Of a DNA stretch of 64,000 nt, positions 61,950-64,000 are shown piece by piece; the first letter of the stretch is position 1; every line of letters starts with the position of its first letter. Location: positions 103,027-167,026 of the forward strand of contig JAUICM010000008.1 in NCBI GenBank assembly GCA_030427885.1, in the 5' to 3' direction. The DNA comes from Rhodothermia bacterium (GTDB lineage: Bacteria > Bacteroidota > Rhodothermia > Balneolales > Balneolaceae). The position numbers and the translations under genes were made by a program. The notes under the pieces were generated by a model that saw only the letters and a program-made list of their open reading frames with translations, did no database searches and had not been told where the DNA came from.

Positions 61950-62482
61950 AAACCCTAACCGTATACGGACGAATTGAAAGAGGTCGTAAGATTTACTATT
62001 CAGAATCAGCTCATAAGCAAGGCTTAATGGATTTAGGTACTGTAAACCATTTCAAAGAAGTAACCGAGTACGGGAACAAAAGAACACCTGATCAGAACGC
62101 TTATATGTTCGGGGCTATATGTAATCCGTTGAAGGTGAGACTTAACCAGGATGGATGGGATTTCACAGAATACGGAGTGTATAAATGGCTGGAAAATAAG
62201 TTTTCAAAAGTGGACATGGTAAATGAAAAAACCGGAGAGACCTTTGAAACCATAAAGCCATTAAAAGAGCTATCAACGGAAGAATGGGATGAGATTGTAA
62301 CAACCAACATTAGAAACTACTGCGAGCATAATCTCGGGATCTATATCGAACTGCCTCACGAGTATTACAAAATGACGTTGGAAGCTTACAACCTATGGAA
62401 GAAAGGTGAGATCACTTTCAAGCAAGCTGTTGAGCAATCGAAAGGAATTACAGACAACTATCCCCAATTACAGGACTCTTGA
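61946..62482 (+). CDS. Unknown prophage protein, possibly NinB-like
   Basis: A 178-residue protein starting with GTG that overlaps the exonuclease stop by 4 bases (GTGA). The segment RTPDQNAYMFGAICNPLKVRLNQDGWDFTEYGVYKWL loosely recalls the NinB/recombination-mediator region of phages (xQNxxxHxx). No further motif. Coupling with an exonuclease supports a role in recombination or replication. Confidence 0.5.
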   Translation: MKTLTVYGRIERGRKIYYSESAHKQGLMDLGTVNHFKEVTEYGNKRTPDQNAYMFGAICNPLKVRLNQDGWDFTEYGVYKWLENKFSKVDMVNEKTGETFETIKPLKELSTEEWDEIVTTNIRNYCEHNLGIYIELPHEYYKMTLEAYNLWKKGEITFKQAVEQSKGITDNYPQLQDS

Positions 62483-62515
62483 CCGATCCTGTGCTTTTAA
62501 CCAAATAGGAGAATT

Positions 62516-62887
62516 ATGAAAAACAAAGAACAATTTGAAAAGACCGTACAAGTATTAGTGAAGGCGTATTTCGAAGGAACGCTTGAACACATGGATTGTC
62601 GTGCCTGTGCTGTTGGTAACATTGTAGGTCATGGTGAGTGGATGCCTCAATTTGTTAGGTACGACCCGTACAATGAAAGAGTTCAGAATAATAGTGGGTA
62701 TACGTGGAAAGAATTAGGAGTAATTGAAAGAGCGTTTGAGTCTGTAATAACGACCCGTGAAGATTTTAACTCCGACCAACACCAATACAACGGTTTAATG
62801 GCGGTACTCGATGTTCTATTTGAAATCCACGAAGTAGAGCAAGGTCATGAAGAGTATCGGAAGATGTTTGATAAGGTAGAAATCTAA
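62516..62887 (+). CDS. Unknown prophage protein with CRAC motif
   Basis: A 123-residue protein. MDCRACAVGNIVGHGEW near residue 27 resembles small zinc- or ligand-binding motifs seen in uncharacterised phage proteins. No other recognisable features. Preceded by a GAGAAT-type ribosome-binding-like sequence (aggagaatt) 6 bases above ATG. Last gene before the RNA-dense stretch. Confidence 0.5.
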   Translation: MKNKEQFEKTVQVLVKAYFEGTLEHMDCRACAVGNIVGHGEWMPQFVRYDPYNERVQNNSGYTWKELGVIERAFESVITTREDFNSDQHQYNGLMAVLDVLFEIHEVEQGHEEYRKMFDKVEI

Positions 62888-62894
62888 TTCATGT

Positions 62895-63176
62895 ATTCCC
62901 TGCATCTGTGATAGGGTACAGGGTGTTTAAGTGTTCTTTTACATAATGAAATTAGCCCCTGTATTGTGCAGGAAGATTGCGTAGGTATTTAACCTCGGGA
63001 GCGCAATCGCCTTATAGGTTGTGTTGAAACTCCGGTCACAAGCATAAAAGTCATGCGTACTTCAAACGGCTAGTGTACATAACCTACGATACAGGTATCA
63101 AATCCTGTCCTCACTCAATCTAATTGACACCGCAATCTAAACTAAAATCCTAGTTAGTGTTTAAGAGGTGTCTTTT
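62895..63176 (+). ncRNA. Candidate structured RNA block in the prophage
   Basis: No gene of any length fits here, yet inverted repeats follow one after another: CCCTG/CAGGG (62898-62902 and 62919-62923), GATTGCG/CGCAATC (62975-62981 and 63002-63008), AGGTTGTGT/ACATAACCT (63016-63024 and 63077-63085, one G-T pair), GCAT/ATGC, ACAGG/CCTGT with an 8-base loop TATCAAAT resembling a T loop, and a final GACACC/GGTGTC stem (63126-63131 and 63167-63172) with an inner AACTA/TAGTT stem followed by TTTT, a terminator-like end. Reading as one or more structured RNAs is an inference; parts may be decayed tRNA genes. Confidence 0.45.
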
Positions 63177-63180
63177 GGAA

Positions 63181-63270
63181 TCGGATATAGTTCAGATGGC
63201 AGAACGCCTGTAAGTACGTTGTAGCACAGAAATAAACAGGAGGTCGCAGGTTCGAGTCCTGCTATCCGAT
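63181..63270 (+). tRNA. tRNA-like gene with expanded 24-nt anticodon loop
   Basis: Acceptor TCGGATA (63181-63187) pairs with TATCCGA (63263-63269); U8-A9; D stem GTTC/GAAC; anticodon stem CCTGT (63207-63211) with ACAGG (63236-63240); 5-base variable loop AGGTC; T arm GCAGG-TTCGAGT-CCTGC. Every arm is sound except the loop between the anticodon stem halves, which is 24 bases instead of 7 and lacks a U at position 33. So the amino acid cannot be assigned. It could be an intron-like insertion, a decoy, or a pseudogene. Confidence 0.65.
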
Positions 63271-63295
63271 CTAACTCCCTTCGGGGAATAACTTA

Positions 63296-63640
63296 ATGGA
63301 GAATGAAGTGTTTTTAATTATTGATCAAACAGTGGTTTTCAAAATGTCAGAAAAATATGAGGGCACGACTATTGTCCCCTTTTATAGAAGACCTCAATTC
63401 ATTCATGCTAATGAGAAGAAGGCGCTTTCTGAATTGACAAGATTATCAGAAAAATTTCCAGATAAAAGTTTCTTGTTATATGAAGCGAAAATGTGGTCTG
63501 AATCAGGAACGCTAAAAGATATTAATGATTTTGAGCCAAATGTTATAAAAAACAAGGCTAATAAAAAGAAGAAGAAATCCAACCCTGAACCAGTAAAGAA
63601 AGAGAAAAAAACGGAGTTGGAATTTTCTGAGCGAATTTAA
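63296..63640 (+). CDS. Unknown prophage protein with lysine-rich tail
   Basis: A 114-residue protein. A compact alpha/beta first part (VFLIIDQTVVFKM, YEGTTIVPFYRRPQFI) and a lysine-rich C-terminus (NKKKKKSNPEP...KKEKKTELE), which suggests nucleic-acid contact. No recognised domain. Starts 26 bases after the tRNA-like gene. Confidence 0.5.
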   Translation: MENEVFLIIDQTVVFKMSEKYEGTTIVPFYRRPQFIHANEKKALSELTRLSEKFPDKSFLLYEAKMWSESGTLKDINDFEPNVIKNKANKKKKKSNPEPVKKEKKTELEFSERI

Positions 63641-63647
63641 ATAAACA

Positions 63648-63688
63648 CCCCAACCTGATAGAAGTTTGGCGACCGAATCAGGAAGGGG
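63648..63688 (+). terminator. Strong hairpin between prophage genes
   Basis: CCCC and CCTGAT (63648-63659, AA between) pair with ATCAGG and GGGG (63677-63688, AA between): 10 bp with an AA/AA internal loop and a 17-base apical loop. Only CTTC follows rather than T's, so termination is unproven. Confidence 0.5.
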
Positions 63689-63714
63689 CTTCAATTAACC
63701 TTAACTAGAAGGCT

Positions 63715-63957
63715 ATGGCATTCAAACTAATTGATAAAAAAGCAGGAGACAAGAACTCCGGTAAAATTAAATGGAGCATTCCGCATCCGTCTGGACTTAC
63801 GCGGTTACAGCGAAGAAAAGCAATCAGGGGTGGTATCGATTCACCTACCCAAAAAAGATTGGCTTATGAACAAAGGATGGAAAGGTACTACAAGCGGTTA
63901 ATAAAGCTTGGACATCCTAACCCTGAAACGTTAATCGCTAAACAGACGGGGCTATAA
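63715..63957 (+). CDS. Unknown basic prophage protein
   Basis: An 80-residue, strongly basic protein (RLQRRKAIRGG, YEQRMERYYKRLIKLGH). Probably DNA/RNA-associated. Its stop overlaps the next start (TAATG), so a further gene follows in the same unit. Confidence 0.5.
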   Translation: MAFKLIDKKAGDKNSGKIKWSIPHPSGLTRLQRRKAIRGGIDSPTQKRLAYEQRMERYYKRLIKLGHPNPETLIAKQTGL

Positions 63958-64000
63958 TGCAAGTAGGTATAGACTGGAACCGAATCGACTTTGAATACAC
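63957..64000 (+). CDS. Partial gene at right edge
   Basis: An ATG at 63957 overlaps the preceding TAA and opens a frame reading MQVGIDWNRIDFEY to the end of the window. Too short to identify. Confidence 0.4.
   Translation, partial: MQVGIDWNRIDFEY

Larger units (their letters stand above)
57384..64000. mobile_element. Integrated phage-like element, left end (right end outside window)
   Basis: Bounded on the left by the tRNA-Val fragment and a tyrosine integrase. It contains a CI-like repressor, a divergent operator, a rightward block of short overlapping genes of unknown function, a YqaJ-type exonuclease and a tRNA-like gene. No capsid, portal or terminase gene is in the visible part, so a temperate phage is likely but a plasmid-like integrative element cannot be excluded. 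Confidence 0.82.

Noticed and set aside
63015..63086. Second tRNA of about 72 bases, with acceptor-like TAGGTTG/TAACCTA and a TTCAAAC T-loop-like motif
   Set aside because: D, anticodon and T stems do not form properly and U33 is missing; kept only as part of the structured block.

Overview
The window reads as a chromosome segment of a Bacteroidota-like bacterium, most probably Balneolota (Balneolaceae/Gracilimonas type). That placement is an inference. It rests on promoters with the Bacteroidota -7 box TAnnTTTG (TATCTTTG before tRNA-Ser, thrS, rpmI and icmF), on many Sec/lipobox surface proteins, a DUF5723-like outer-membrane barrel, a LolD ABC subunit, FucP-type sugar transport, and a thrS-infC-rpmI-rplT-pheS-pheT-zapA-ymdB-lolD order on the minus strand.

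Layout. 1-10 kb: metabolic genes (SDR, VanX-like dipeptidase, PhyH dioxygenase plus TIM-barrel isomerase, lacI-purC, crtB, accC-murQ-plsC-tonB) and tRNA-Ser(GGA). 10.5-14.4 kb: a large surface lipoprotein with an outer-membrane barrel. 14.5-17.6 kb: NAD salvage (pncB, pncA) with an FAD oxidoreductase. 17.7-20.7 kb: three lipoproteins (LpoB-like, LPP20, COG3014-like). 20.8-23.3 kb: Ig-like lipoprotein and MscS channel. 23.3-25.6 kb: an AT-rich island flanked by a 16-bp direct repeat whose first copy is the 3' end of mscS. It holds a Cys-containing secreted micropeptide, a beta-propeller lipoprotein interrupted at an A7 tract, and a membrane thioredoxin-like protein that ends in a heptanucleotide repeat. 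25.7-27.7 kb: a redox cassette (OsmC, thioredoxin, DUF2892, rhodanese) beside a Crp/Fnr regulator. 27.9-31.4 kb: fused acyl-CoA mutase IcmF behind a LacI-type operator. 31.4-38.5 kb: GH5 glycosidase and assorted secreted, oxidase, repeat and glycosyltransferase genes. 38.6-45.2 kb: a glucoside-use cluster (Nudix/NrtR-like and LytTR regulators, GH3, ROK kinase, FucP-type transporter). 45.4-55.1 kb: translation and division operon, including infC on a non-AUG start. 55.2-57.3 kb: multi-PAS histidine kinase.

From 57.4 kb to the right edge lies an integrated phage-like element. It starts at a displaced 3' fragment of tRNA-Val(GAC), followed at once by a tyrosine integrase, two small genes, a CI-like repressor diverging from a rightward early region across a palindromic operator, then small unknown genes, a YqaJ/lambda-exonuclease-like recombinase, and a 0.4-kb gene-free stretch dense in inverted repeats. 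That stretch ends in a tRNA-like gene with a 24-nt anticodon loop. The element's right end is outside the window and should carry an intact tRNA-Val.

The most unusual material is (1) the mscS-linked island with its peptide, propeller and thioredoxin trio and two -1 lesions in A tracts, (2) the structured RNA block and odd tRNA in the prophage, and (3) the 30-residue repeat membrane protein at 35.2 kb.
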